Source: B73-G16 sp964611295 (GTDB lineage: Bacteria > Desulfobacterota > B13-G15). Taken from it: a stretch of 33,524 nt of DNA. This document shows positions 16,941 to 25,557 of the stretch, one piece after another (within the stretch, counting starts at the first letter, position 1; the number at the start of each line of letters is the position of its first letter). A model generated the notes under the pieces. The model was not told the DNA's origin, did no database searches, and saw only the letters and a list, made by a program, of their open reading frames with translations. Position numbers and translations under genes: made by a program. The DNA lies in assembly GCA_964611295.1 (NCBI GenBank), contig CAZSWV010000015.1:1-33524 (forward strand), written 5' to 3'.

Positions 16941-17732
16941 TCAATAAACTTGATTGGGGAAGGTGTTGATGCCGTGGTGTTTCGATACGCGCTTATACAT
17001 CTTGGGCGGTTCCCATATCTTACCCAAGGCGTCTTCCAAAATACCGTCATGGATGGCCCAGCTCCTTCCCCTTACAGTTAGGTGCATGCCTTGACGCCTA
17101 AAAGGAGAAGAACCATCAAGGGCTTGAAAAAGTTTACCCCCTGGTTCGAACTCCCTGTTGATCTCCAACATGGTCTTCAGCCCTTTAAGGTACGTGAAAC
17201 CATAACGTTCAAAGAGGATGGCAGTATGGTAAAACAGGGGTTCTAAGGTAATAGAGTCTATACCCAATATAGAAGCGAAGGATTCAAGACAACCCACAAA
17301 CCGGCGCAAGAGTTTTAAACCTGGTCTTATCATCCCTGGGGCGAGGCCTGCTTCCATGGCCTTTACTTCTTCCTTTATGTTCCTTGACCTCAGGCCCAAG
17401 AAGGTATCCTGGCCTTTTTCGTCTACGTCTATATTGAAACGCATCTGGGTAACATCGTTTATGAGGATGAAGTCGAGGCTTACGCTTTTGAAGGTCTCAT
17501 CAAGTGACACTTGACACAAAAAAACCGGATCCCTTTGTTCAAAAGGTACCTTTACCTCGATTAGCGCAAGGTTTTCATCTACAGGGAATTTACCCTTTAC
17601 CTCTAATTTTAGAGAAGATGGGTAAAGTTTAGACGATAAGGTTTCTTCAAGCTCTTTCGGTATCAAGTTACGATAAAGGGAATCCCTTATGGGTTTGGGG
17701 AGGCTGTTAATTGCTGCAAGGCTAAAAGGCAT
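16941..17732 (-). CDS. Unrecognised protein between acs and ubiD
   Basis: A 263-residue protein I cannot name. It has no signal peptide or membrane helix. The N-terminal half is acidic and strand-like, with LIEVKVPFEQRDPVFLCQVS. The centre is helical and basic, LLRRFVGCLESFASILGI. The segment TLEPLFYHTAILFERYGF (about 162-179) resembles the 'A..LYER.GF' end of GNAT acetyltransferases, but the acetyl-CoA pyrophosphate loop is not evident. The C-terminus is rich in Arg, His and aromatics (RRQGMHLTVRGRSWAIHDGI). The gene begins 9 nt after acs ends, and its TGA overlaps the possible TTG start of ubiD. Its position next to Acs makes a regulatory acetyltransferase-like role thinkable, but that is speculation. 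Confidence 0.75.
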   Translation of the reverse strand: MPFSLAAINSLPKPIRDSLYRNLIPKELEETLSSKLYPSSLKLEVKGKFPVDENLALIEVKVPFEQRDPVFLCQVSLDETFKSVSLDFILINDVTQMRFNIDVDEKGQDTFLGLRSRNIKEEVKAMEAGLAPGMIRPGLKLLRRFVGCLESFASILGIDSITLEPLFYHTAILFERYGFTYLKGLKTMLEINREFEPGGKLFQALDGSSPFRRQGMHLTVRGRSWAIHDGILEDALGKIWEPPKMYKRVSKHHGINTFPNQVY

Positions 17733-17741
17733 AAACGACTA

Positions 17742-19697
17742 TTATATGAGGGCTTCCCGTACGAGTTTTTGGACCACTTCAGGTTCGGCCAAGGTGGAGG
17801 TATCCCCTAGGTCTTCTAAATTCCCTTCGGCTATCTTCCGCAGTATCCGCCTCATGATCTTTCCGCTCCTAGTTTTAGGGAGGGCATCAGCAAAGTAGAG
17901 CTTATCAGGGGTAGCAATGGGCCCTATGACCTTTCTCACTTGGGCTATCAGTTCGGCCTTAAGGTCGTCAGTTGCCGTGATACCTTTTTTCAGGACCACA
18001 AAGGCACATATACCCTGGCCCTTTACTTCATGTGGGAAACCTACTACAGCCGCTTCTGCCACTGCTGGATGGCTAACCAAGGCACTTTCTACCTCCGCTG
18101 TACCGATCCTGTGGCCTGATACGTTTATGACGTCGTCTATCCTCCCCAGGATCCAAAAATAGCCGTCTTCATCCCTTTTGGCACCGTCGCCAGTAAAATA
18201 ATGCCCTTCAAAGGCCATGAAATAGGTCTCGCGGAACCGCCTGCCATCTGGGTCGTTCCAAAAACGCCGGACCATGGAGGGCCATGGCCTGCTTATCACC
18301 AGGGCCCCTCCTTCACCGGGATCACACTCTGTGCCGTCTTCCCTTAATACCTTGGCCTCAACCCCTGGTAAGGGCAAAGAAGCCGAACCAGGCTTAAGGG
18401 GTACAGCTGGTAGCGGGCTGATAAGGAACCCTCCTGTTTCGGTCTGCCACCATGTATCCATGATAGGGCAACGTCCCCCTCCCACTACATAGTAGTACCA
18501 AAGCCATGCCTCTGGGTTTATCGGTTCACCTACTGATCCCAATATTTTAAGGCTTGAAAGGTCATGCTTTTTCACCCAATGATCCCCTTCCCTCATCAAG
18601 GCCCTTAGGGCAGTGGGGGCCGTATAGAATTTCGTGACCTTGAAGCGCTCGATGATTTCCCAGTATCGATCAGGTTCAGGCCAATTGGGTACGCCTTCGT
18701 ATATCAGAGTGGTAATACCTAAAAGCAAGGGGCCATATACCACATAACTATGACCGGTTACCCAACCCACATCCGCAGTACAGAAAAGGACGTCGTCTTC
18801 CTTGATATTGAAAACCCACTTGAGGGTCTGAGAGACAAAGAGCAAGTAACCACCTGTGGTATGGACTACACCTTTGGGCTTACCGGTGCTTCCAGAAGTG
18901 TAAAGGATAAAAAGGGGATCTTCAGAATCCATAGGTTCAGCTTCACAATAAGGAGCAGCTTGGGCCATAAGTTCATCCCACCATAGATCTCGGCCCTCCT
19001 TCCAGGGTATGGGTGTCCCTAATCTCTTCACCACGATGACCCTGTCCAAGGGATAACCTTCGAGGGCTTGATCTGCGTTTTCCTTACAAGGTATGACCTT
19101 GCCGTTCCTATAATAACCGTCGGCCGTGATCAACAGCTTGGCTCCACAGTCCATAAGCCTGTCCCTTAGGGCCAAAGGGCTAAAGCCGCTGAAGACCACA
19201 CTATGAATGGCCCCTATCCTCGCACAGGCTAACATACTTATAACCACTTCAGGGACCATGGGCAGGTAAATGGCCACCCTGTCCCCCTTCCTTATGCCTA
19301 GGGCCTTAAGGACGTTGGCGAACTTACAGACCGACTGTTCTAGGTCCCCATAACTCAACGTCCTCACCTCTCCTTTCGGCTCTCCTTGCCATATAAGGGC
19401 TGTCTTCCCCTTATCCTGATGGCGGTCAAGGCAGTTATAAGCTGCGTTCAATTTGCCTCCTACGAACCATTTGACGTCAAGTCCCTCAAAGCTTCCCTCT
19501 GATACCTTTTGCCAACCCTTAAACCAGTGGAGTTCCCTTTGGGCTAACTCCCCCCAAAAACCATCCGGATCCCTTAAGCTTCGAGCGTAAAGCTCCTTGT
19601 ATTCTTCTAAACCCTTTATATAAGCTTCTTTGAGGACCTCCTGAGGAGGCTCAAAGATCCGCTTTTCCTCTAGGATCGAAAGGATGCTTTTTCCCAT
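17742..19697 (-). CDS. acs: Acetyl-CoA synthetase (AMP-forming)
   Basis: Converts acetate, ATP and CoA to acetyl-CoA, AMP and PPi. The 651 residues match the family. The ATP loop YTSGSTGKPKGVVHT, TWWQTETGG, TGDGAKRDEDGYFWILGR and DDVINVSGHRIGTAEVE are all present. The C-terminal KTRSGKIMRR carries the lysine (Lys613) whose acetylation shuts off Acs in other bacteria. TWWQTETGG and the full-length C-terminus favour acetate (or propionate) over larger acids. Its ATG directly follows the AOR stop (TAGATG), with GAGGAGG upstream inside AOR. The PPi released could feed HppA. Together with AOR it could turn acetaldehyde into acetyl-CoA. Confidence 0.95.
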   Translation of the reverse strand: MGKSILSILEEKRIFEPPQEVLKEAYIKGLEEYKELYARSLRDPDGFWGELAQRELHWFKGWQKVSEGSFEGLDVKWFVGGKLNAAYNCLDRHQDKGKTALIWQGEPKGEVRTLSYGDLEQSVCKFANVLKALGIRKGDRVAIYLPMVPEVVISMLACARIGAIHSVVFSGFSPLALRDRLMDCGAKLLITADGYYRNGKVIPCKENADQALEGYPLDRVIVVKRLGTPIPWKEGRDLWWDELMAQAAPYCEAEPMDSEDPLFILYTSGSTGKPKGVVHTTGGYLLFVSQTLKWVFNIKEDDVLFCTADVGWVTGHSYVVYGPLLLGITTLIYEGVPNWPEPDRYWEIIERFKVTKFYTAPTALRALMREGDHWVKKHDLSSLKILGSVGEPINPEAWLWYYYVVGGGRCPIMDTWWQTETGGFLISPLPAVPLKPGSASLPLPGVEAKVLREDGTECDPGEGGALVISRPWPSMVRRFWNDPDGRRFRETYFMAFEGHYFTGDGAKRDEDGYFWILGRIDDVINVSGHRIGTAEVESALVSHPAVAEAAVVGFPHEVKGQGICAFVVLKKGITATDDLKAELIAQVRKVIGPIATPDKLYFADALPKTRSGKIMRRILRKIAEGNLEDLGDTSTLAEPEVVQKLVREALI

Positions 19698-21470
19698 CTA
19701 AAGGTCCTCCTCGTAAAGTTTTTTTGCATATCGGAGTGCCTCCCTTAAAAAAGCTTCTTCTAACCATCCATGGGGTGTAGGCGTTTCTAAAACACGCTTG
19801 GGTATCCGTAGGGCCTCAAAAGAAAAGCCTTCCCTCAATTTAAACTTATATTTGGATTTAAGCACCTTTTTGCCAAGTTCGATAAGTTGGGACGTAGTTG
19901 TCTTTATGCCCAAAACCCCAAGGAGTTCGGGAACCAGTTCTGGCTTATATACCCCCCTTGCAAAAAAACATACGACAAGACTTGAAAGTACCTGCCGCCA
20001 TGCCTCTTCTTTGAACAATTCTTCGACGACCTCTTTTGGGGTAAAGGCTTTGTCCTTAGGCCACTTTTGGTCAAGGCTGTATCCTGCTCCGTCCAAGTGG
20101 CTGTGTCTAGACCCTATTAAGTATCCTATAACGGCACACGGACCGGTATGATATCCTGGCATTTCATTTTTGCCAAAGGCCAAGGCGTAATCTTGTCCTC
20201 CATATACTGAAGATACTACCTCCACACCCTGGGCCAAGTGCCTGTAAAAGTCGTTGGGTTGCCTAAGGAGGTTCTCAAGGGCCTTTATGTAAGTAAGATA
20301 ATCGCCCCAGGAGAGTTTCAAACCCATGGTCTCCTGCTCGCCGATGATCCCTTTCTGGAAGGCTTCAGTGGCCCATGCAAGCACTACGCCAGTGGACATA
20401 GCGTCAAGTCCCCATGTTTCAACGCGGTCCAATAACTTCAAAAAACCTTCTGGATTACCTATTCCCAACATGGCACCAAGGGCATATATCGGTTCGTAAT
20501 CGTAAGAGATCATCGTGGTCTTATAGAAGAAGGGTTTGTCCTCATAAGGTTCCCTCAGGGCAGCGATGTGGATACAACCGGTGGGACAATGCGCACATGC
20601 AAGCCTTCTCCCCAAAAATCCCTCTGCCAGCCGTTCTCCCGATATCTCCCTGGCCTTTTCGAAACGGGTTTCAAGAAGGTTACGGGTAGGAAGGCCTCCT
20701 AGTTCGTTAAGGGGCATTACGTTTTCGGCTGTCCCCAGGTCGTGGTACTTCTTCATAGCAGAGGAAACTACCGCCTCCTTCCATACCACATCGTATAACT
20801 TCCTGTAAGCCAAACGGTCTGCAACCGGCAACGACCTACGACCCGAGATCACAAGGGCTTTAAGTTTCTTACTTCCAAACACGGCTCCTAAGCCCAGACG
20901 CCCGAAATGGCGATAGGTCTCAGTGACAACAGTGGCAAAGGGTATGAGCTTTTCCCCTCCAAGACCTATACGCATGATGGTCCTCATTCCACTTCCTGGT
21001 TCCACCTCACGAAGGATCCTGCCAACCGTATAGCAACTTTCTATTCCCCATATAGCTCCTGCATCCCTGAAGAACACTTTGTCACCGTGAACGGCGAGGT
21101 ATACGGGAGCGTCACTGGCCCCTTTTATCACAATGGCTCCATATCCTGCCATCCTTATGGCTATGGAACTGCGTCCACCTGCATGGCTTTCCCCCAAGTT
21201 GCCCGTATGAGGGGATTTGAACAAGGCCACGGTCTTGGACGCCAGCGGGAAAAGGCCATTGAAAGGACCAACCACAAATATTATGGGATTCTCGGGAGAA
21301 AAGGGATCTACTTGAGGCGGACACTCCTCTTCCAGAAGCTTCACCCCTACCGAAACCCCTCCAAGCCCATCCTCAAAGAGGTCTTTACGCTTTCTGACCC
21401 AAAACCTCTTCTTGGTAAGATCCACGTAAAGGACGTTATAGAGGGGATCAAGTTGTAAATCGTTCTGCAT
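19698..21470 (-). CDS. aor: Aldehyde ferredoxin oxidoreductase (tungsten type)
   Basis: Oxidises aldehydes to acids, or runs in reverse, passing electrons to ferredoxin. It needs a tungstopterin cofactor and one 4Fe-4S cluster. At 590 residues it has the usual length. The N-terminal tungstopterin-binding domain includes FGRLGLGAVFGSKKLKAL (189-206). The cluster cysteines are C292-x2-C295-x3-C299 (CAHCPTGC) with the fourth at Cys501 (SLVVCFFARG). It overlaps the preceding ferredoxin gene by 23 nt; the start ATG 21470 has GGAGGGCAGG just upstream. The substrate is not decidable from sequence; the adjacent Acs suggests acetaldehyde/acetate. Confidence 0.93.
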   Translation of the reverse strand: MQNDLQLDPLYNVLYVDLTKKRFWVRKRKDLFEDGLGGVSVGVKLLEEECPPQVDPFSPENPIIFVVGPFNGLFPLASKTVALFKSPHTGNLGESHAGGRSSIAIRMAGYGAIVIKGASDAPVYLAVHGDKVFFRDAGAIWGIESCYTVGRILREVEPGSGMRTIMRIGLGGEKLIPFATVVTETYRHFGRLGLGAVFGSKKLKALVISGRRSLPVADRLAYRKLYDVVWKEAVVSSAMKKYHDLGTAENVMPLNELGGLPTRNLLETRFEKAREISGERLAEGFLGRRLACAHCPTGCIHIAALREPYEDKPFFYKTTMISYDYEPIYALGAMLGIGNPEGFLKLLDRVETWGLDAMSTGVVLAWATEAFQKGIIGEQETMGLKLSWGDYLTYIKALENLLRQPNDFYRHLAQGVEVVSSVYGGQDYALAFGKNEMPGYHTGPCAVIGYLIGSRHSHLDGAGYSLDQKWPKDKAFTPKEVVEELFKEEAWRQVLSSLVVCFFARGVYKPELVPELLGVLGIKTTTSQLIELGKKVLKSKYKFKLREGFSFEALRIPKRVLETPTPHGWLEEAFLREALRYAKKLYEEDL

Positions 21471-21873
21471 CCTGCCTGCCCTCCATCTTCAAAACGCCAT
21501 GAGGACAATACTTTATACAATACCCACAGTGGACACAGATCATGGGTTTATTCGCCTCCTCGTCCCAAAAGACACACCCGATAGGACACGCCTTCTGACA
21601 ATACCCACAACCGATACACTTGTCCTCCCTTAACCTCACACCCCCTCCCTTACGGGGTTCAAGCGCACCAGTGGGACACACCTTAAGACAAGGAGGGTCC
21701 TCACAAGCCCTACAGAGGATGATGACAAAACCCCTCTCCATTCCCCCTACCGAACGCACACCAATCCGTGCTTTGCTTAACCCCGTCCCTTTAAGCCTTG
21801 CACAAGCGAACATACAACATTGACAACCCACACACTTTTCACTATCAGATATGACCACCCTGACCCTTTTCAC
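21448..21873 (-). CDS. Four-cluster 4Fe-4S ferredoxin, AorA-like partner of AOR
   Basis: Electron carrier subunit. The 141 residues contain 18 cysteines. Four sets match 4Fe-4S sites: C14/17/20/24, C54/57/62/66, C86/89/92/96 (CIGCGYCQKACP) and C113/116/119/123 (CVHCGYCIKYCP). This is the HycB/AorA-type layout. In Aromatoleum-type AOR the AorA subunit of this kind binds AorB and forms an electron-conducting chain. It is the first gene of the block. The start is GTG with tandem AGGAGG elements, and a strong promoter lies upstream. It overlaps AOR by 23 nt, which fits a tight stoichiometric partner. Confidence 0.92.
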   Translation of the reverse strand: MKRVRVVISDSEKCVGCQCCMFACARLKGTGLSKARIGVRSVGGMERGFVIILCRACEDPPCLKVCPTGALEPRKGGGVRLREDKCIGCGYCQKACPIGCVFWDEEANKPMICVHCGYCIKYCPHGVLKMEGRQDAERFTT

Positions 21874-21895
21874 CTCCTACCTCCTTATAGGAAAG

Positions 21896-21924
21896 AAAAT
21901 AACTTTTTAGTTGCTTTTTGTCAA
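21896..21924 (-). promoter_or_regulatory. Promoter of the AOR-UbiD/UbiA-ABC operon
   Basis: On the minus strand, -35 TTGACA (21919-21924), a 17-nt spacer, and -10 TATTTT (21896-21901) lie about 23 nt before the GTG of the ferredoxin gene. It overlaps the spacer of the opposing plus-strand promoter, so the two could compete. Confidence 0.75.
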
Positions 21925-21940
21925 CAAAGTAAAATATAAT
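21911..21940 (+). promoter_or_regulatory. Promoter of the pilus gene cluster
   Basis: A perfect -10 TATAAT (21935-21940) lies with -35 TTGCTT (21911-21916) at an 18-nt spacing. It is 24 nt before the ATG of the GspL-like gene and shares DNA with the divergent operon promoter. Confidence 0.55.
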
Positions 21941-21964
21941 GATAAAGCTAAGCGGGTGCAAAAC

Positions 21965-23158
21965 ATGCTTATATGCTTGGTTGGTGAGAAACAATTCACT
22001 GCTAAATGGGTGCATAAAAACTTTTTGTTTTGTAATTTTGAAAAGCTTCACACTTTTTCCTTTGTAGTGCCATTTAAAATAACGCACAAAAATCTAAGAT
22101 TAATTGAGCAAATCCTCCTAAACGAAGCAAGAAAACTTTTCCCGCAACACAAAGAAGTACCTTTTGGGTTTCATTTATCAGAAAATGAAAGCAATAAGTT
22201 AAGGTGTTATGTTATTGATCCAGAAGAATACGATCAGTTTTCGGACATCCTTCTGGCAAATAAGGTATTTCCTGGAAGAGTCTATCCTTTTTTTGCTGCC
22301 TTATATGCTTTCGCGACCAGATACGAAGGTAGGAACAAAATTATCGTTTTTGTGGATGACTTTGTATGGTACGTCTATGCCTTCCAAGGGAAGGAGATGG
22401 TGTTTCAGAGGTTTATCAGGTTTGGAAAGGAGGGAGGGGTCCAAGGGTTGTTTTCGCAAATGGAGATCGTAATAGCGCACCTTGTTCAACATTTGAGGTA
22501 TAAGCCCGAGGCAGTCGTCTTTTTAGGGGAAAAAGTACCTGAACAGATAATACTGGGTGTTCCTTCGGTAGTGGAGAGGGTTTCTTTAGAAGAGCTCTTC
22601 AAAGAGGTCCTCAAACAAAAGGCCATTTGGGATTATGCGATTAGGTTACCTAGGTTAGAACGTGATTGGAAATGGACTAAGATTTTTAAAAGGGCAAGTA
22701 TAGGGTGTTTGGGCTTATTTGTGTTCTTTTCCTCTTATGGATATTTCAATTTTAAGAAGTTACGTGAGGACATGTCTGAGCTTGAAGGCGTCAGGGCTTC
22801 TGTTCAGCGCCTGTGGGAAGGTGTAAGGGAAGACATGGCGCTTTTGCAGGAAGATGGTATGAGGGATTGGCTTGAGCTACTTAAGCTCCGTTCCTCTGTG
22901 CCCGATACACGGCGTATGTTATCCCAAGTGAGCTTTCTAGCAGAGACCGAAGGGGTAAGGCTAGAGAAGGTAATTTTAAAACCGCAGCAAAGGGCCTTGT
23001 TCCTTGAAGGAGAAATACCGCTTTTGGACTTTAGTGGGCGTCAGAGGGCCTTTTCCCTTTTATTGGAACGTGTGAAAGGGAAAGGCCTGAGAGTAAACGC
23101 AGTTAATTGGGACCTTATAAAGGGCAACTTTAAGTTAGAGTTGGCCTTGGAGCCATGA
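21965..23158 (+). CDS. GspL/MshI-like pilus assembly protein (PilM-PilN type)
   Basis: An inner-membrane assembly-platform protein. It has 397 residues from ATG 21965; an in-frame TTG at 21911 lies inside the promoter and is unlikely. Residues 1-243 are cytoplasmic, with no helix long enough for the membrane, and resemble the PilM/GspL actin-like part. One membrane helix follows at about 245-264. The periplasmic part (265-397) starts with a coiled coil (REDMSELEGVRASVQRLWEG) and ends in a PilN-like domain. The first about 300 nt are clearly more AT-rich than the rest. Gene order with PilO-, PilP- and secretin-like genes supports the role; sequence alone is weak. Confidence 0.75.
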   Translation: MLICLVGEKQFTAKWVHKNFLFCNFEKLHTFSFVVPFKITHKNLRLIEQILLNEARKLFPQHKEVPFGFHLSENESNKLRCYVIDPEEYDQFSDILLANKVFPGRVYPFFAALYAFATRYEGRNKIIVFVDDFVWYVYAFQGKEMVFQRFIRFGKEGGVQGLFSQMEIVIAHLVQHLRYKPEAVVFLGEKVPEQIILGVPSVVERVSLEELFKEVLKQKAIWDYAIRLPRLERDWKWTKIFKRASIGCLGLFVFFSSYGYFNFKKLREDMSELEGVRASVQRLWEGVREDMALLQEDGMRDWLELLKLRSSVPDTRRMLSQVSFLAETEGVRLEKVILKPQQRALFLEGEIPLLDFSGRQRAFSLLLERVKGKGLRVNAVNWDLIKGNFKLELALEP

Positions 23159-23661
23159 GGATCTTAAAGGCCTCTGAGGAACGGAAAGGGAAGGCCTTTT
23201 TTATCTTTTCCTTGTCTTTCTTTTTAGCAGCTTGTGGTTTGTCCTTTTTCGTTTACACCCTAAGGTGGCAAAAGGGGCTGGAAGCGGCTATGAGTCTAGA
23301 GATACAGCGGAAAGGGAGTTTAGAGGAACGCCTTCGAGGCTATAAAGGCCTTAAAGAGCTCCTTCTGCAGTTCCCCAAGGGTGAGGATCCTATGGAAGTC
23401 TTGGCAAAGGGACTTGATCGTTTGAAAGGGCGTTTTTCCTCTGAACTCGCCTTAATTCAGGGAAAAGACGGGGACACAAAAGGCATAGCGTTTGAATTAA
23501 GAGGGATAGGGACTCAAGAGGAACTATTGGAAGTTTTGACCTTCCTTGAGTCCTTCGGTTTCCCAGTGCTCCTAATGGACACCCTTGAGCTTACGCCCTT
23601 TGATTGTAAAGTCGAATACCTGATAAAAGGTGTGCTGAAAGTCCCTGATGGTAAAGATTAG
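23155..23661 (+). CDS. PilO/GspM-like inner-membrane pilus protein
   Basis: A 168-residue protein with a cytoplasmic N-terminus (MRILKASEERKGKAFF), one membrane helix at about 16-39, a coiled-coil stretch (LEAAMSLEIQRKGSLEERLR), and a C-terminal alpha-beta domain. This is the bitopic PilO/GspM architecture that pairs with PilN/GspL. The ATG overlaps the previous stop by 4 nt. Sequence conservation in this family is poor, so the call rests on architecture and position. Confidence 0.68.
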   Translation: MRILKASEERKGKAFFIFSLSFFLAACGLSFFVYTLRWQKGLEAAMSLEIQRKGSLEERLRGYKGLKELLLQFPKGEDPMEVLAKGLDRLKGRFSSELALIQGKDGDTKGIAFELRGIGTQEELLEVLTFLESFGFPVLLMDTLELTPFDCKVEYLIKGVLKVPDGKD

Positions 23662-24070
23662 TCGAGTTTCAGCTTTTCTGCTATTTGCCCTAAGTTTTGT
23701 AGCGGTATTTCTGGCCTTCGAGTACGATCTGCCTTTGGACCATGGGGTAAGTGAAAGCCCTGAAGTCTTTGAGGTGGAACTCGAAGGCCTAAAGAAGGAA
23801 GGACCTATAGGGACTTGGAGTTTACCTTTTCCTTGTAGAAGACCAAGTGACGAAAAGGGGGAGGTTCAAGAGGCCTCTGAGGAGGCTTTGCCATCGGTAA
23901 GCTTCGTGTATTTGGGAAAGGAGAGATACACCCTTATAGGAGAGGAACTCCTTAAGGAAGGCGACAAATGGAGGGGTTGGAAGGTCAGGGCGATAACCCT
24001 ATCGGGTATCATAGTGGAAAATGAAAAAGGAGAAAAGAAATGGATAGGTTTGGAAGTACCAGGAGAATAA
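23648..24070 (+). CDS. PilP/GspC-like periplasmic linker protein
   Basis: A 140-residue protein. A signal anchor (about 7-25) is followed by an acidic low-complexity linker with ESPEVFEVELEGLKKEG, then a small beta domain: SVSFVYLGKERYTLIGEE, later GWKVRAITLSGIIVENEKGE. This resembles the homology region of PilP/GspC that links the inner platform to the secretin. Its start overlaps the PilO-like gene by 14 nt and its end overlaps the secretin by 31 nt. Recognition is from topology and order. Confidence 0.65.
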   Translation: MVKISRVSAFLLFALSFVAVFLAFEYDLPLDHGVSESPEVFEVELEGLKKEGPIGTWSLPFPCRRPSDEKGEVQEASEEALPSVSFVYLGKERYTLIGEELLKEGDKWRGWKVRAITLSGIIVENEKGEKKWIGLEVPGE

Positions 24071-25557
24071 TGGTTTTTGTTGGGATCTTTCTCATTTTGG
24101 GGTGTGCAGAGAAAAGGATAAAAGAGGTTCAAAGTGGTCCATACCCTCATGTTTTGATGGACCAACCTGGACCTATCCACGGACAAACCGACTTAAAGTC
24201 CAAGGTACCTGAATTCAGGATTTCCGGTGGAGAGGTCTCGCCCTTGGAGAGGGTTATGGTGTCTTTGAACATGCGGAAGGCGCCATTGAAGGAGGTCCTT
24301 TGGGCGGTTTGCAAGGAAGCAGGTTTAAATTTGGTCTTGGAAAGGGGTGTAGATCCTGAAACGCCTGTTACCATCATCTTAAGCAAGGTCAAACTAAAGG
24401 AAGCCTTAGAAGCCATCCTATCTCAAGCAGATTATTGGTATGAGATAAAAGGAAACTTTCTGGTGGTGAAACTCACTGAGACAAAGACCTTTCAGTTGCC
24501 CCTTGTCCCTGCCGAAAAGGACTTCTCTTTGGAAGTGGGAGGGGACATCCTGGGAGGTGCACTACCCCCTCAAGGTACACAGGGGGCTCAATTGAAGGGA
24601 CTCGTTTTAAAAAAGGAGAAAGCCGATTCTAAGGCCTATAATTTTTGGGAGTCGGTGGAAAACGCCTTGAACAGCCTTCTTACGGATCCAGAAGAGCGTT
24701 TCCTTTTGGATAGGATGACAGGTACCCTTATGGTCACGGCGAAAAGGTCCCATATGGAGAAGGTGGATAGGTTCTTGTCTAGCCTTAAGGAATGGCTTTC
24801 CAGACAGGTGTTGATCGAGGCCAAGATAATCGAGGTGAATCTAAACAAGGCCCTGAGGTATGGGATAGATTGGAACGTCTTCAGGCAATGGAGCAGGGGT
24901 AGCTGGACCATAAACTTAGAAGGGATGACGAGGGGAATAGGAGGGGTCCCTGAGGCAGGTCCTTTTTCGAGTCTGGGCATAAGGTTCGAAAAGGCAGATA
25001 AAGCCAGTATATCAGGAATCGTCCAAGCCCTTTCTGAATTTGGTGAAGTCCATACCCTTTCAAACCCTCGCGTGAGCGTCATGAACGGCCAAATGGTGGT
25101 CTTGGCCGTGGGTAGGAACATAAGCTTTATCTCCAAAGTGGAGACCACCATCACACAAGAGGTAGGAACGACTTACACCATTGAGACAAGTTCCCTTCTT
25201 TCCGGATTGATGTTAGGCATTGTCCCCCACATAAAGGAAAACGGAGAAGTGGTGCTCTCCATAACCCCAATCGTTTCGAACCTTTTGGAAATAAAGGAAG
25301 CTAAGTTCGGGGAGAACGCCCCTTATGTAGTCCATCTGCCAGTGGTGGATCTGAGGGAACTAAGTACTACTGTGAAGCTCACTGACGAAGAAGTGCTTAT
25401 CATCGGAGGGCTTATGAAAAAGGAAGATAAAGACACCGAATATAAAATACCCATACTCGGCGATCTGCCCTTGTTTGGCAACCTCTTCAAGGGCAAGAGT
25501 CGCCAGAGTAGCTCTACTGAACTTATCATAATCTTACAGCCAAAGGTGCTTTCTTGA
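24040..25557 (+). CDS. mshL: Outer-membrane secretin, MshL/PilQ type
   Basis: Forms the gated outer-membrane channel for the pilus fibre. It has 505 residues. The lipoprotein signal MDRFGSTRRIMVFVGIFLIL ends at Gly-Cys22. An STN-type domain follows (LNMRKAPLKEVLWAVCKEAG). The secretin barrel includes QVLIEAKIIEVNL, then SNPRVSVMNGQ, TQEVGTTYTIETSSLLSGLM, and EVLIIGGLMKKE near the end. The middle resembles MSHA-type MshL more than GspD. ATG 24040 has AAGGAG 7 nt upstream and gives a charged n-region, so it is preferred over ATG 24070, whose SD is too close. Both lie within or at the end of the PilP-like gene. Confidence 0.9.
   Translation: MDRFGSTRRIMVFVGIFLILGCAEKRIKEVQSGPYPHVLMDQPGPIHGQTDLKSKVPEFRISGGEVSPLERVMVSLNMRKAPLKEVLWAVCKEAGLNLVLERGVDPETPVTIILSKVKLKEALEAILSQADYWYEIKGNFLVVKLTETKTFQLPLVPAEKDFSLEVGGDILGGALPPQGTQGAQLKGLVLKKEKADSKAYNFWESVENALNSLLTDPEERFLLDRMTGTLMVTAKRSHMEKVDRFLSSLKEWLSRQVLIEAKIIEVNLNKALRYGIDWNVFRQWSRGSWTINLEGMTRGIGGVPEAGPFSSLGIRFEKADKASISGIVQALSEFGEVHTLSNPRVSVMNGQMVVLAVGRNISFISKVETTITQEVGTTYTIETSSLLSGLMLGIVPHIKENGEVVLSITPIVSNLLEIKEAKFGENAPYVVHLPVVDLRELSTTVKLTDEEVLIIGGLMKKEDKDTEYKIPILGDLPLFGNLFKGKSRQSSSTELIIILQPKVLS

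Noticed and set aside
17733..17745. TATAAT-like box before the unknown 263-residue gene
   Set aside because: It overlaps the acs stop codons and has no -35 at a suitable distance.
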